Shown one piece after another: positions 34,416 through 42,549 of a stretch of DNA of 64,000 nucleotides. Source of the stretch: Arthrobacter ramosus (GTDB taxonomy: Bacteria; Actinomycetota; Actinomycetes; Actinomycetales; Micrococcaceae); assembly GCF_039535095.1 (NCBI RefSeq), contig NZ_BAAAWN010000001.1:4960001-5024000 (forward strand), given 5' to 3'. The notes beneath the pieces are model-generated. The model saw only the letters and a list, made by a program, of their open reading frames with translations. It did not search any database and was not told where the DNA came from. Each line of letters begins with the position of its first letter. The first letter of the stretch is position 1. A program made the translations under genes and the position numbers.

Positions 34416-36254
34416 ATGACCGAGCAGCTAAGGCAACCGGTTCCGCCCTTCAAGGCGGGACCGGGTGCCGTTCCCGTAGCCGGGACTGGGGTTCCCGGTC
34501 TCGCGTCTGCCGGGTCCTCGCGTCGGTGGCGTTCGCCGGAGGGCCGCAAGACGTGGTCCGTCAGGTTCTCGCCCGTTCTGGCGTTCTGGCTCGCTATTGT
34601 CATGGTCCTGATTCTGCCTATCGGCGCTTTCCTGCTCGCTGCTTTCAGCCCCCGTCTGCTCGGTCAGGGCGATGAATGGTTTACCCTCTCAGCCTTCAGT
34701 GCCGCATTCAAAGGCACACTGCTTCAGGCGCTGGCTGATTCGACCGCCTTGGGACTGGTTGCGGCGGCCGTGGCCGTGGGAGTCAGCCTTGCTCTGGCGT
34801 GGCTCGTTGTCCGCACTGACGCCCCGGGACGGAAAATCTGGACGGGTGCTGTCTTTGCCCTGCTGTTGACACCCTCCTACCTGCTGTCCATGGGCTGGCA
34901 GCGCCTGCTCGAACCCTCCGGAGTCCTGGCCGTGGCCGGCATCGATTGCTCCTGGGCGCGCGACATCTACTACGGCCCCGTCGGTATCGCCCTTATCCTC
35001 AGCATCAAGGGGATCCCGTTCGGTTTCCTGGCTATCTCCGCCGCCATGCGCGGGTTGGGCAGCGAGTTCGACGATGCCGTCCGGGTCCACGGCGGCACCT
35101 TCATCGATTCGCTGCGCGTGACAGTCTCGCTTCTGGGGCCGGCCGTCTGGGCCGCTCTTGCCATCGTTTTCGCCGAGTCGGTCAGTGACTACGGAGTGGC
35201 CTCCACGCTGTCCAGCACTTCGCACTTCCCTGTGGCGACGTACGCGATCTTCGACGCCGTGGAAGCGTTCCCGGTGCGATTTCCGGTTGCTGCGGCTGTC
35301 AGCTGGATGCTGTTGGGCCTGATCGCGGTAGCCCTGCTGCTCCAGTCCATGGCGTTGAAGGGACGCAGCTACCGCGTGCTGGGCGGCCGGAGCCGGTCCG
35401 GGCGTACGTTGAGCCTTACGCGCCCGTGGAAAGCGGCGGCCGGAGGGTTCCTGACTGTTCTGATCCTCATCGCACTGGGTGTTCCGGCCTTCGGCGCCGT
35501 GTCGGCGTCGATGATTGATGGTCTGGGATCGCTGCAAAGCGACCACCCCCTTTCCCTGACCAACTACGACCACGCCCTCCACAGCCCGAACCTTCTCGGA
35601 CCGCTGGTCTTTTCCACCCAGATGGCTCTGATCACCGCCACCGCGGCCGCGGTGCTTGCGTTGCTGTGCGCCAGAATGTTGGCGGCTCGCTCACTCACCG
35701 TCAGTGCCAAGGTGCTGGACTTCATCCTGCTGGCAGCCATCGCTCTTCCCGGCATCGTCTTCGCCGCCGGGTATATCTTCACCTACAACCTTCCCGTGAC
35801 GGCCGCACTGAATATTCATCTTTACGGCACGGCGTCGCTGCTCGTACTCGCCTACGTTGCCTCGGCGCTTCCTTCCACCACCCGCCTTCTGGCAGGAAGC
35901 ATGAGCCAGCTGCAGGAATCGATGCGTGAGGCCTCCCGTGCACACGGCAGCGGACCGGTATGGACCTGGCTTTCCGTCGTTCTTCCGGTGTTGGCCCGGC
36001 CTATCCTCTCGGCCTGGCTGCTGACCTTCTCGGGAACGATCCTTGAGCTGCCCATTTCCCAGCTCCTGTATCCGCCGGGTTCTCCGCCGGTGGCGGTAGG
36101 GATCAATCAGGCCTTGGGCACGTACGACTTCGGCGGCGGAACGGCCGTGGAGGTTCTCGCCGTCGCGTTTTCGCTGGCCGTCATAGGACTGGCTTCGCTC
36201 ATATTCCGATTGGCCACCCCTGCCGGGTGGCGAAAGACAGGACCACAATCATGA
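34416..36254 (+). CDS. ABC transporter permease, fused two-domain (FbpB-like)
   Basis: 612 residues, about twelve membrane helices in two homologous halves, as in FbpB/AfuB-type permeases. Each half has an ATPase-contact loop: EFDDAVRVHGGTFIDSLRVT in the first, SMREASRAHGSGPVWTWLS in the second. The ATG directly follows the stop of the binding protein gene. The stop overlaps the next start (ATGA). Inner-membrane channel of the importer. Confidence 0.88.
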   Translation: MTEQLRQPVPPFKAGPGAVPVAGTGVPGLASAGSSRRWRSPEGRKTWSVRFSPVLAFWLAIVMVLILPIGAFLLAAFSPRLLGQGDEWFTLSAFSAAFKGTLLQALADSTALGLVAAAVAVGVSLALAWLVVRTDAPGRKIWTGAVFALLLTPSYLLSMGWQRLLEPSGVLAVAGIDCSWARDIYYGPVGIALILSIKGIPFGFLAISAAMRGLGSEFDDAVRVHGGTFIDSLRVTVSLLGPAVWAALAIVFAESVSDYGVASTLSSTSHFPVATYAIFDAVEAFPVRFPVAAAVSWMLLGLIAVALLLQSMALKGRSYRVLGGRSRSGRTLSLTRPWKAAAGGFLTVLILIALGVPAFGAVSASMIDGLGSLQSDHPLSLTNYDHALHSPNLLGPLVFSTQMALITATAAAVLALLCARMLAARSLTVSAKVLDFILLAAIALPGIVFAAGYIFTYNLPVTAALNIHLYGTASLLVLAYVASALPSTTRLLAGSMSQLQESMREASRAHGSGPVWTWLSVVLPVLARPILSAWLLTFSGTILELPISQLLYPPGSPPVAVGINQALGTYDFGGGTAVEVLAVAFSLAVIGLASLIFRLATPAGWRKTGPQS

Positions 36255-37462
36255 TCACCACGGTCTTCGGACGCAACAGCCCCCGTACTGCCGTGCCCCC
36301 GGCGAACCCGGACGGCCCCGCAGAACACCCGGGGATGTCAGGGGGTCTCATTGAGGTCAAAGGAGCCGCCAAGTCCTACGGCAGCACGCCCGCTCTGACC
36401 GGGGTTGATCTCAGGATCGAGCCGGGCCGGTTCGCGGTTCTGCTCGGACCGTCGGGATCGGGCAAATCAACGCTCCTGCGGTCTATCGCGGGCATTGAGC
36501 GGCTCGACAGCGGAAGCATTTCCCTGAACGGAACAACCGTCAGCAGCGCGAGCATGAACGTGCCCCCGGAACGGAGGGATCTGGGCATGGTCTTCCAGGA
36601 CTACGCCCTCTGGCCGCATATGACGGTGGCACAGAATGTTGGCTACGCGCTGCGGCGCCGCAAACTGCGCTCGGCCGCGGCAACCATGCTGATCACGGAA
36701 ATGCTCGAACGGGTCGGGCTCACGGGTAAAGCCTCCAGCTATCCACCCGAACTCTCCGGAGGCCAGCAGCAGCGCGTTTCCTTGGCGAGGGCCCTTGTTG
36801 GACGTCCGTCGCTGATCCTCTTTGACGAACCACTGTCGAATCTTGACGCCGATCTGCGTGAGCGGCTGCGGCTGGAAATATCCACGCTCACCCGCGAGAC
36901 GGGAGCGTCCGCCCTCTACATCACCCACGACCAAAGTGAGGCATTCGCGCTGGCCGACGAGATCGGGGTGTTGCGAGAAGGCACCCTGGAACAATACGGG
37001 CGGCCCGAGGAGATTTATAACAACCCGGCGACCCCGTTCGTCGCCCGGTTCACCGGCGTGGGAGGGACCCTCGCAGGGATCGTCACCCAGGGCCACGGCG
37101 ACAGGGTCACCGTCCGGCTCGGAGACTCCGAAGTGTACTGCCGCCCCGCCGGGAACCTGAAGCCCGGAGACGAAGCCATCGTCCAAGTCCGGCCTGCGGC
37201 GACCCGACTCAGCCTTCCCGAACATTCCCGCCCCGGCCAGGCACCGAACCACGCGTCCCTTCCGGGATCCGCCGGCACACTGGCCGGGCGCGTCCTTGAC
37301 GTCGCTTACCGGGGGCGGACCTATGACCACGTGGTGGAAGGTCCCTGGGGGCGGCTCACCTCAGTGTCTGCCCCGGCGGGACTTCCGCGCGGCGCCGACT
37401 GCCTCGTCACGGTGGACCCGGAAGCCGCGATCGCGTTCGGGACCACGCCGGGCGCGCACTAG
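36251..37462 (+). CDS. ABC transporter ATP-binding protein (FbpC-like)
   Basis: 403 residues from ATG 36251, chosen for its 4-bp overlap with the permease stop. Walker A GPSGSGKST at about 75, Q-loop FQDYALWPH, signature LSGGQQQR, Walker B LILFDEPLSNLD and H-loop ITHDQ are all intact. A C-terminal TOBE-type domain (about 290-400: TGVGGTLAGIVT, VQVRPAATRLSL) fits the CUT1/FbpC group. About 30 extra residues precede the ATPase core. Powers the importer with the two preceding proteins. Confidence 0.9.
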   Translation: MITTVFGRNSPRTAVPPANPDGPAEHPGMSGGLIEVKGAAKSYGSTPALTGVDLRIEPGRFAVLLGPSGSGKSTLLRSIAGIERLDSGSISLNGTTVSSASMNVPPERRDLGMVFQDYALWPHMTVAQNVGYALRRRKLRSAAATMLITEMLERVGLTGKASSYPPELSGGQQQRVSLARALVGRPSLILFDEPLSNLDADLRERLRLEISTLTRETGASALYITHDQSEAFALADEIGVLREGTLEQYGRPEEIYNNPATPFVARFTGVGGTLAGIVTQGHGDRVTVRLGDSEVYCRPAGNLKPGDEAIVQVRPAATRLSLPEHSRPGQAPNHASLPGSAGTLAGRVLDVAYRGRTYDHVVEGPWGRLTSVSAPAGLPRGADCLVTVDPEAAIAFGTTPGAH

Positions 37463-37514
37463 CCAAGCTCAGCGAATTTTTGTCACGACAGTCCACCACT
37501 GAAAGAGAACACCC

Positions 37515-38615
37515 TTGAATACCACCGCGTTGCTCCTATCCGTCTTCCTGGCCTGTCTGGTCGAAGCCGTGGAAGCCACCACCATCGTTCTGGCGGCGGG
37601 AACGGCCCGCGACTGGCGCTCGGCCCTTACCGGAGTCGGCGCAGGCCTAGTAGTGCTGGCCGCCGTCATCATCGTCTTCGGCCCCGCGATTGCCCTGATT
37701 CCCATGGATGTCCTTCGCCTGGTCGTCGGCGGATTGCTCCTCATTTTCGGGCTGCAGTGGATGCGCAAGGCCATCCTCCGCGCCAGCGGCCACAAAGCCC
37801 TCCATGACGAGGACGAGATCTATCAGCGTGAAGTCGCAGCGGCACAATCCGCGTCCGAGGAGTCGCGCCTCGGAGTCAGCGACTGGTACGCCTTCACCCT
37901 TTCCTTCAAAGGCGTCCTGCTCGAAGGACTAGAAGTCGCGTTTATCGTGGTCACCTTCGGCAATATCCAGGGCCAACTCAGCCTCGCCGCCTGGACTGCG
38001 GTCGCGGCCGTCGTTCTCGTGGCCATCGCCGGCATCGTTGTGCGCGGGCCTCTCTCACGGGTACCCGAGAACACCATGAAGTTCATCGTCGGCATCATGC
38101 TGACAGGCTTCGGCATCTTCTGGGGTGCCGAGGGTGCCGGCGCCGTTTGGCCTGCCGCCGACCTCTCCCTGCTTGTCATCATCCCCGCCCTGGCCGTGAT
38201 CGCACTTGCAATAGTCGCTGTCCTTCGACGCCATCCGTCGGTGGCCTCGACCGCTGCCACCTCTGAACCAAGCGAATTCGCGATGGGATTCGCCGGCAAT
38301 CTTCCCGATTCGCAAACGATTGAGCCTTCCGCGCAAGAAACCGATCCCGGTGTGCACGCCCGCTCGGTGGCCGTCGACACGGCCCCCGATGCGCCCCGCG
38401 AACCGTCGGCTGGCAACTCCCTGAAAAAGTTTGGCCTGTTCTGGTACGACTTCATTGTCGGTGACGACTGGAGGGTAGCCCTGGCGATCGTCGCATCCTT
38501 CGCCCTCACCGCCGCACTGAACACCGCGGGGGGCAACGGAACCTGGTGGATAGTCCCGGCCGTCGCAGTCCTGACCCTGCCCATGGCGCTCTCCCGAATC
38601 GTCCGCAGGCCCTGA
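37515..38615 (+). CDS. ExxE-motif multi-pass membrane protein, FTR1/COG4280-like
   Basis: 366 residues; seven or so membrane helices with a hydrophilic insert at about 245-310. Two related intramembrane motifs, LVEAVEATTIV (about 16) and LLEGLEVAFIV (about 136), correspond to the REGLE motifs of FTR1 iron permeases but lack the arginine. This matches a group of uncharacterised membrane proteins (COG4280, named from memory). It lies 52 bp after the ABC ATPase gene with its own ribosome site and is followed by a strong hairpin, so it is probably co-transcribed. A role in metal transport is suggested by motif and operon, not shown. Confidence 0.65.
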   Translation: MNTTALLLSVFLACLVEAVEATTIVLAAGTARDWRSALTGVGAGLVVLAAVIIVFGPAIALIPMDVLRLVVGGLLLIFGLQWMRKAILRASGHKALHDEDEIYQREVAAAQSASEESRLGVSDWYAFTLSFKGVLLEGLEVAFIVVTFGNIQGQLSLAAWTAVAAVVLVAIAGIVVRGPLSRVPENTMKFIVGIMLTGFGIFWGAEGAGAVWPAADLSLLVIIPALAVIALAIVAVLRRHPSVASTAATSEPSEFAMGFAGNLPDSQTIEPSAQETDPGVHARSVAVDTAPDAPREPSAGNSLKKFGLFWYDFIVGDDWRVALAIVASFALTAALNTAGGNGTWWIVPAVAVLTLPMALSRIVRRP

Positions 38616-38627
38616 CCTGGTGACCAA

Positions 38628-38670
38628 GGATCTGTCCTGGCCTGGACAACCCGCCGATCAGGACAGATCC
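38628..38670 (+). terminator. Operon terminator hairpin
   Basis: GGATCTGTCCTG (38628-38639) and CAGGACAGATCC (38659-38670) form a perfect 12-bp stem, 13 bases after the stop of the ExxE membrane protein gene. Confidence 0.75.
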
Positions 38671-38802
38671 CTCCACCGGCACCTATGCCGAACGCCGGAA
38701 GGCTGAACTCTGAAGTCGTCGCGGGGTGTACAAGTCACGGTTCCAGAGGATAGGCTTTTCAAGGTTGAGCCGCCGGCCATAGACACCTCTTTTGGAGTAC
38801 CT

Positions 38803-39366
38803 ATGGACCGTAGATTGCACGCCCTCGTAAAATTCGATGTTTCCACCGACGCAGTCGAAATCGACGTGCGGGGGAGCCTGAATCAAGATTCGAGGCCCGC
38901 GCTCGTTCACATCGTTCGCCGGATTCGGCGAATGGGCGTCACCTCACACATCAGGGTGGGCTTTTCCCACGCCGCAATTGTCGAATCGCAGGCCCTGGCG
39001 GGACTCCGCAACGACCTCAACGCGATCGACGGCGGAACCACGGAAGTGGGCCTCGCCAAGGGATCCGGAGTTTCCCTGGAATTCACGGACAAGCCTGCAA
39101 GTCTCCTGTTCGGGACCGCAACGGGATCGAAATCGGTCGAGATCACGGGCGAATTCGGAGCCTCGATCGATGCGGCGGGATTCCAACCGCTGGACAAGTG
39201 CTCGGATGAAGAACTTCTTGCTGCCAGTGATTTCGCCTTTGGCCTGCTGGACCAGCCCGGCACCTCTGCCTCTCCGGTAGTGCTGGCGCACTACGACGCG
39301 ATCGGCTTGGAGATCTCGCGGCGGGAAACAAAGGACGCCACGGCGGATCCCGCTGAGCCGAAGTAA
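38803..39366 (+). CDS. Hypothetical protein, weakly STAS-like
   Basis: 187 residues. ATG 38803 has TTGGAG upstream. The N-terminal half (KFDVSTDAVEIDVRGSLNQD, LVHIVRRIRRMG, IRVGFSHAAIVESQALAG) alternates strand and helix in a manner reminiscent of a STAS/anti-sigma antagonist domain; the conserved phosphoserine region is not clear. The C-terminal part (CSDEELLAASDFAFGLLD) is unrecognised. No signal peptide or membrane segment. Function unknown; it lies alone between the transport operon and the IclR gene. Confidence 0.6.
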   Translation: MDRRLHALVKFDVSTDAVEIDVRGSLNQDSRPALVHIVRRIRRMGVTSHIRVGFSHAAIVESQALAGLRNDLNAIDGGTTEVGLAKGSGVSLEFTDKPASLLFGTATGSKSVEITGEFGASIDAAGFQPLDKCSDEELLAASDFAFGLLDQPGTSASPVVLAHYDAIGLEISRRETKDATADPAEPK

Positions 39367-39377
39367 GCTTGAGCCCA

Positions 39378-39393
39378 CCATTCAATGGAATTC
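39378..39393. promoter_or_regulatory. IclR operator candidate upstream of the regulator
   Basis: CCATTCAATGGAATTC contains the palindrome CCATT-C-AATGG and matches the site before pobA (40172) at 13 of 16 positions, including the trailing GGAATTC. It lies 20 bp before the IclR start, fitting autoregulation. Confidence 0.55.
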
Positions 39394-39412
39394 GTGGAAG
39401 TGGTGAAGCGCA

Positions 39413-40165
39413 ATGGCCAACTCGGCATCCGGTGATTCCGTGGTGGATCGCATCGTCCGGATCATCGAATCCTTCCCCGAAGGCTCTAGTTCCCTGCGGC
39501 TTTCCGAACTCGCCGAGACCGCCGGCTTGCCGCTCACAAGCGCCCATCGCCTGGTCAGGCAGCTCGCCGAACATGGACTCCTGGAACTCGGAGTTGGCGG
39601 AAATGTGGGCCTGGGCCTGCGGTTGTGGGAGCTGGTCAATCGGAATTCACCCACCCTGGCCCTCCGGCAAGCGGCACTCCCGTTCATGGAAGACATCCAG
39701 CAGGTCCTGAACCAGAACGTGAACCTTGCCGTGCTCGACGGTTGGGAGGCGTTGTTCGTGGAGCGGCTGTCCCGCCGGGGATCCGTCGCCAACCGCGCCC
39801 GCGTTGCCGGCCGCATGCCGGTTCACATCTCCTCGGCCGGGTTGGCGTTGATGGCCAGCCAACCGCGGGAACTGCAGGCCGAGTACCTCAAGCAGTTCAG
39901 CGACCCCGCCGGAAAGGTGACGGCCGACGTCGTCCGCCACCTTTTGGCCGAAACCGTCCAGCAAGGGTACGCGCAGCTGGCCGGCGTGGTGGATCCGGAC
40001 ACATGGGGCATCGCGGTGCCGGTCACGGACGGCAAGCGGCGTACGGTAGCTGCGCTCGGCGTCGTGGTTCCCCTCGCCGAAATGCGCCTGCAGGCGTTGG
40101 TGCCCGCCCTGCAGACGGCGGCCCGCGGCATCGCTCGCCAGCTCGGGGATCAGCGAAACGCCTAA
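39413..40165 (+). CDS. IclR-family regulator of 4-hydroxybenzoate use
   Basis: 250 residues. N-terminal winged helix (VVDRIVRIIESFPEGSSSLR, LSELAETAGLPLTSAHRLVR) and IclR effector domain (VNLAVLDGWEALFVERLS; HISSAGLALMAS; GIAVPVTDGKRRTVAALGV). It lies directly upstream of and co-directional with pobA, and both genes carry the same operator-like motif, so it is most likely a PobR/PcaU-type activator or repressor of pobA responding to 4-hydroxybenzoate. The ATG has GGAAGTGG upstream. Confidence 0.85.
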   Translation: MANSASGDSVVDRIVRIIESFPEGSSSLRLSELAETAGLPLTSAHRLVRQLAEHGLLELGVGGNVGLGLRLWELVNRNSPTLALRQAALPFMEDIQQVLNQNVNLAVLDGWEALFVERLSRRGSVANRARVAGRMPVHISSAGLALMASQPRELQAEYLKQFSDPAGKVTADVVRHLLAETVQQGYAQLAGVVDPDTWGIAVPVTDGKRRTVAALGVVVPLAEMRLQALVPALQTAARGIARQLGDQRNA

Positions 40166-40171
40166 GTGTTT

Positions 40172-40187
40172 CCGTTGAACGGAATTC
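40172..40187. promoter_or_regulatory. IclR operator candidate before pobA
   Basis: The sequence from 40170 reads TTCCGTTGAACGGAATTC, with a perfect palindrome TTCCGTT-G-AACGGAA (40170-40184). It shares its core and the GGAATTC tail with the site at 39378, about 95 bp before the pobA start. Confidence 0.6.
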
Positions 40188-40279
40188 ATATAACACCGAC
40201 CATGCGGTGGGGGTCACACTGATCAACAGAACCCACCGCAGCCGCTCAGGCGCGGTTCCGCAATGAAGCGAGGCACACC

Positions 40280-41482
40280 ATGGCACGTAAGATCATCACC
40301 ACCCAAGTGGCCATCATGGGCGCAGGCCCGGCCGGCCTCATGCTTTCCCACCTGCTGGCGAAGTCGGGGATCGAATCCACCGTCGTAGAGGTCCGCAGCC
40401 ATCAGCAGATCGCCGAAACTGTCCGTGCGGGCATCCTGGAACACGGCTCCGTGAACCTGCTCGTGGAAAGCGGCGTTTCCGACCGCGTGCTGCGCGACGG
40501 CGACAGGCATGACGGGATCGAACTGCGCTTCAACGGCGAAAGCCACCGGATCGACTTCAAGGAGCTCGTGGGGGAGTCGGTGTGGCTCTACCCGCAGACC
40601 GACGTCTTCCTCGACCTCGCCGCACGGCGCAACGACGACGGCGGCGACGTCCGGTACAGCGTCACGGACACCACCGTCCACGACCTCGAAGGCAAACCGA
40701 AAGTGTGGTTCACCGACGCCGAGGGCCAGGAATTCGAAATCCAAGCGGAGTTCCTCGTGGGTGCCGATGGTTCCCGCAGCCACTGCCGCTTCCAGATCCC
40801 CGAGTCCAACCGCAAGTGGTACTTCCACGAATACCCTTTCGCCTGGTTCGGCATCCTCGCCCAAGCCCCGCGCAGTTCGGACGAACTGATCTACGCCAAT
40901 TCCGAGAACGGCTTCGCCCTGATCAGCCAACGCACGGAGAATGTGCAACGCATGTACTTCCAGTGCGACCCCAAGGAAAACGTGGCCGACTGGGACGACG
41001 AGCGCATCTGGTCCGAATTCCGCAAGCGCGTCAACGGGAACGGCTTTGAGCTCGAGGAGGGGCCGGTCCTTGAGAAGATGGTCCTGCCGTTCCGCAGCTT
41101 CGTCCACACCCCGATGCGCCACGGAAACCTGTTCCTCGCCGGCGACGCCGCCCACACCGTCCCGCCGACGGGTGCCAAGGGCCTCAATTTGGCTCTGCAC
41201 GACGTCAAGGTGCTCTTCGAAGGCCTCGAATCCTTCTACTCAAACGGTTCCACAGGCTTGCTCGAGTCCTACAGCGACCGCGCCCTGGAACGCGTCTGGA
41301 AGGCCCAGCACTTCTCCTACTGGATGACGTCCATGCTGCACACCGTTCCCGGTTCGGACGATTTCGGCCGTGCCCGGCAGCTCGGCGAACTCCATTCCGT
41401 GGTCTCCTCCCGGCACGCGCGGGCCTACCTTGCGGAGTCGTACACGGGGTGGCCCGTTCGCGGAGGCCTGGCGACACCCTGA
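40280..41482 (+). CDS. pobA: 4-hydroxybenzoate 3-monooxygenase
   Basis: 400 residues, the usual length. FAD-binding GAGPAGLML at about 14-22, the DG motif FLVGADGSRSHCRFQ near 157, and GDAAHTVPPTGAKGLNLA near 290, all typical of PobA. It hydroxylates 4-hydroxybenzoate to protocatechuate with NAD(P)H and oxygen in the cytoplasm. In the pyridine-nucleotide loop (VEVRSHQQIAETVRAG) the positions aligned by hand to Tyr38 and Arg42 of Pseudomonas PobA read Gln and Thr, so NADH rather than NADPH preference is possible. Protocatechuate cleavage genes are not in the window. Confidence 0.95.
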   Translation: MARKIITTQVAIMGAGPAGLMLSHLLAKSGIESTVVEVRSHQQIAETVRAGILEHGSVNLLVESGVSDRVLRDGDRHDGIELRFNGESHRIDFKELVGESVWLYPQTDVFLDLAARRNDDGGDVRYSVTDTTVHDLEGKPKVWFTDAEGQEFEIQAEFLVGADGSRSHCRFQIPESNRKWYFHEYPFAWFGILAQAPRSSDELIYANSENGFALISQRTENVQRMYFQCDPKENVADWDDERIWSEFRKRVNGNGFELEEGPVLEKMVLPFRSFVHTPMRHGNLFLAGDAAHTVPPTGAKGLNLALHDVKVLFEGLESFYSNGSTGLLESYSDRALERVWKAQHFSYWMTSMLHTVPGSDDFGRARQLGELHSVVSSRHARAYLAESYTGWPVRGGLATP

Positions 41483-41522
41483 ATGCCTGGCGCGGCGAGT
41501 ATTCGCGTGTCGTCAGGCATTC
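41481..41522. terminator. Bidirectional hairpin between convergent pobA and epimerase genes
   Basis: GAATGCCTG (41481-41489) pairs with CAGGCATTC (41514-41522); CGCG pairs occur inside. The structure covers the last bases of both convergent reading frames. The inner CGTGTCGTCAGGC also appears near 20540. Confidence 0.55.
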
Positions 41523-42538
41523 TCCGTGTCGGCGAGAAATTCGCGCGTCGGCCGGTACCGGATGCCCCAACTGGCTTCCCAGACCGCGCCGGGTTCCAGC
41601 CAGCGAAGGCCTTCGCCGCTGTTGAAGGCATCGGCCGGCGCCGTCATCGGTTCAAGCGCGACGGCGGTGACCATTCCGCCGTCGGTGGCGAACTCCGTGG
41701 TGGTGAAGGCTTGGACGTAGCCGAAGGAGGCATCCATAAAAAGCTGCACTTGGCTGCCATCGGGCGCCTCGAGATAGTGCAGGGAGCTTCCATCGTCCTC
41801 GCGACGGACATCGCCCCAGGCATCGTCGAGGTCAACAGCGCCAACCAGCTGTCCCGTGCGGAAATCGTTCCCGGTACCGCTGACGTCCGTGGTGATTCCG
41901 CTCGGGTTCAGGCGTTCATCCACCTCGATGTGGGTATCGGCGTTGATGTAAAGCGTGAGTTCTTCCGTTGGCACGCTGCCCAGTCTGAGGAAAGGATGCG
42001 CACCGAGCGCGACCGGCGCGGATCGGGATCCGGTATTTTCCAGGCGGTGCGTGACAAATAGGCCGTCCTCCACGAGCTGATAACGGACCGACGTCGACAG
42101 CTCGAAGGGGTATCCCGGCTGTGGTGAGACACTGGCGTCGAGCGTCATGCTGTCAGCGGTGTGGGCACTGACCCCGTAGGGAGTGTGAGTCAGCAATCCG
42201 TGCAAGGCATTGCCGTTGTCCGGTTCGGTGATGTCCAGTTGCTGGGCGACGCCGTCGTAGCTCCACGTGCCGCCAGCCACCCGATTGGGCCACGGAACGA
42301 GGACCCAGCCCGCGCACCACGGTGGTTGGGCATCGGCGGGATAGTCCTGGACCAGGGCGACGCCGTCGACGTCGAGCTCCCGCAAGCTCGCGGCGACTTC
42401 CGTCACCACAACGCGCTGGTGGTGGCCGCCGATGCTGGCCGTGAGTTCAAAGTGTTCGCCCATGGGCGATGCCGCGCGGTGCCGCGGTTCCCGAATAAGC
42501 GAGGGTTCCTGATTGGGCGAGGGCGCCTGATTCAGCAT
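41513..42538 (-). CDS. Aldose 1-epimerase
   Basis: 341 residues. Galactose-mutarotase-like beta-sandwich: WVLVPWPNRVAGG, NALHGLLTHTPYG (catalytic-type His), VALGAHPFLRLG (second His) and ALEPMTAPADAFNSGEG (catalytic-type Glu). It interconverts sugar anomers. An internal ATG at 42463 (MGEHFELTA) is a possible alternative start, since the first 25 residues are low-complexity. It ends the aldO-ROK-epimerase operon beside xylAB, so xylose is the likely sugar. Confidence 0.85.
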   Translation of the reverse strand: MLNQAPSPNQEPSLIREPRHRAASPMGEHFELTASIGGHHQRVVVTEVAASLRELDVDGVALVQDYPADAQPPWCAGWVLVPWPNRVAGGTWSYDGVAQQLDITEPDNGNALHGLLTHTPYGVSAHTADSMTLDASVSPQPGYPFELSTSVRYQLVEDGLFVTHRLENTGSRSAPVALGAHPFLRLGSVPTEELTLYINADTHIEVDERLNPSGITTDVSGTGNDFRTGQLVGAVDLDDAWGDVRREDDGSSLHYLEAPDGSQVQLFMDASFGYVQAFTTTEFATDGGMVTAVALEPMTAPADAFNSGEGLRWLEPGAVWEASWGIRYRPTREFLADTENA

Positions 42539-42549
42539 GGTCGGCCTGA

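Noticed and set aside
34416..36254. Two separate permease genes
   Set aside because: The frame is continuous and single fused permeases of this length are normal for FbpB-type transporters.
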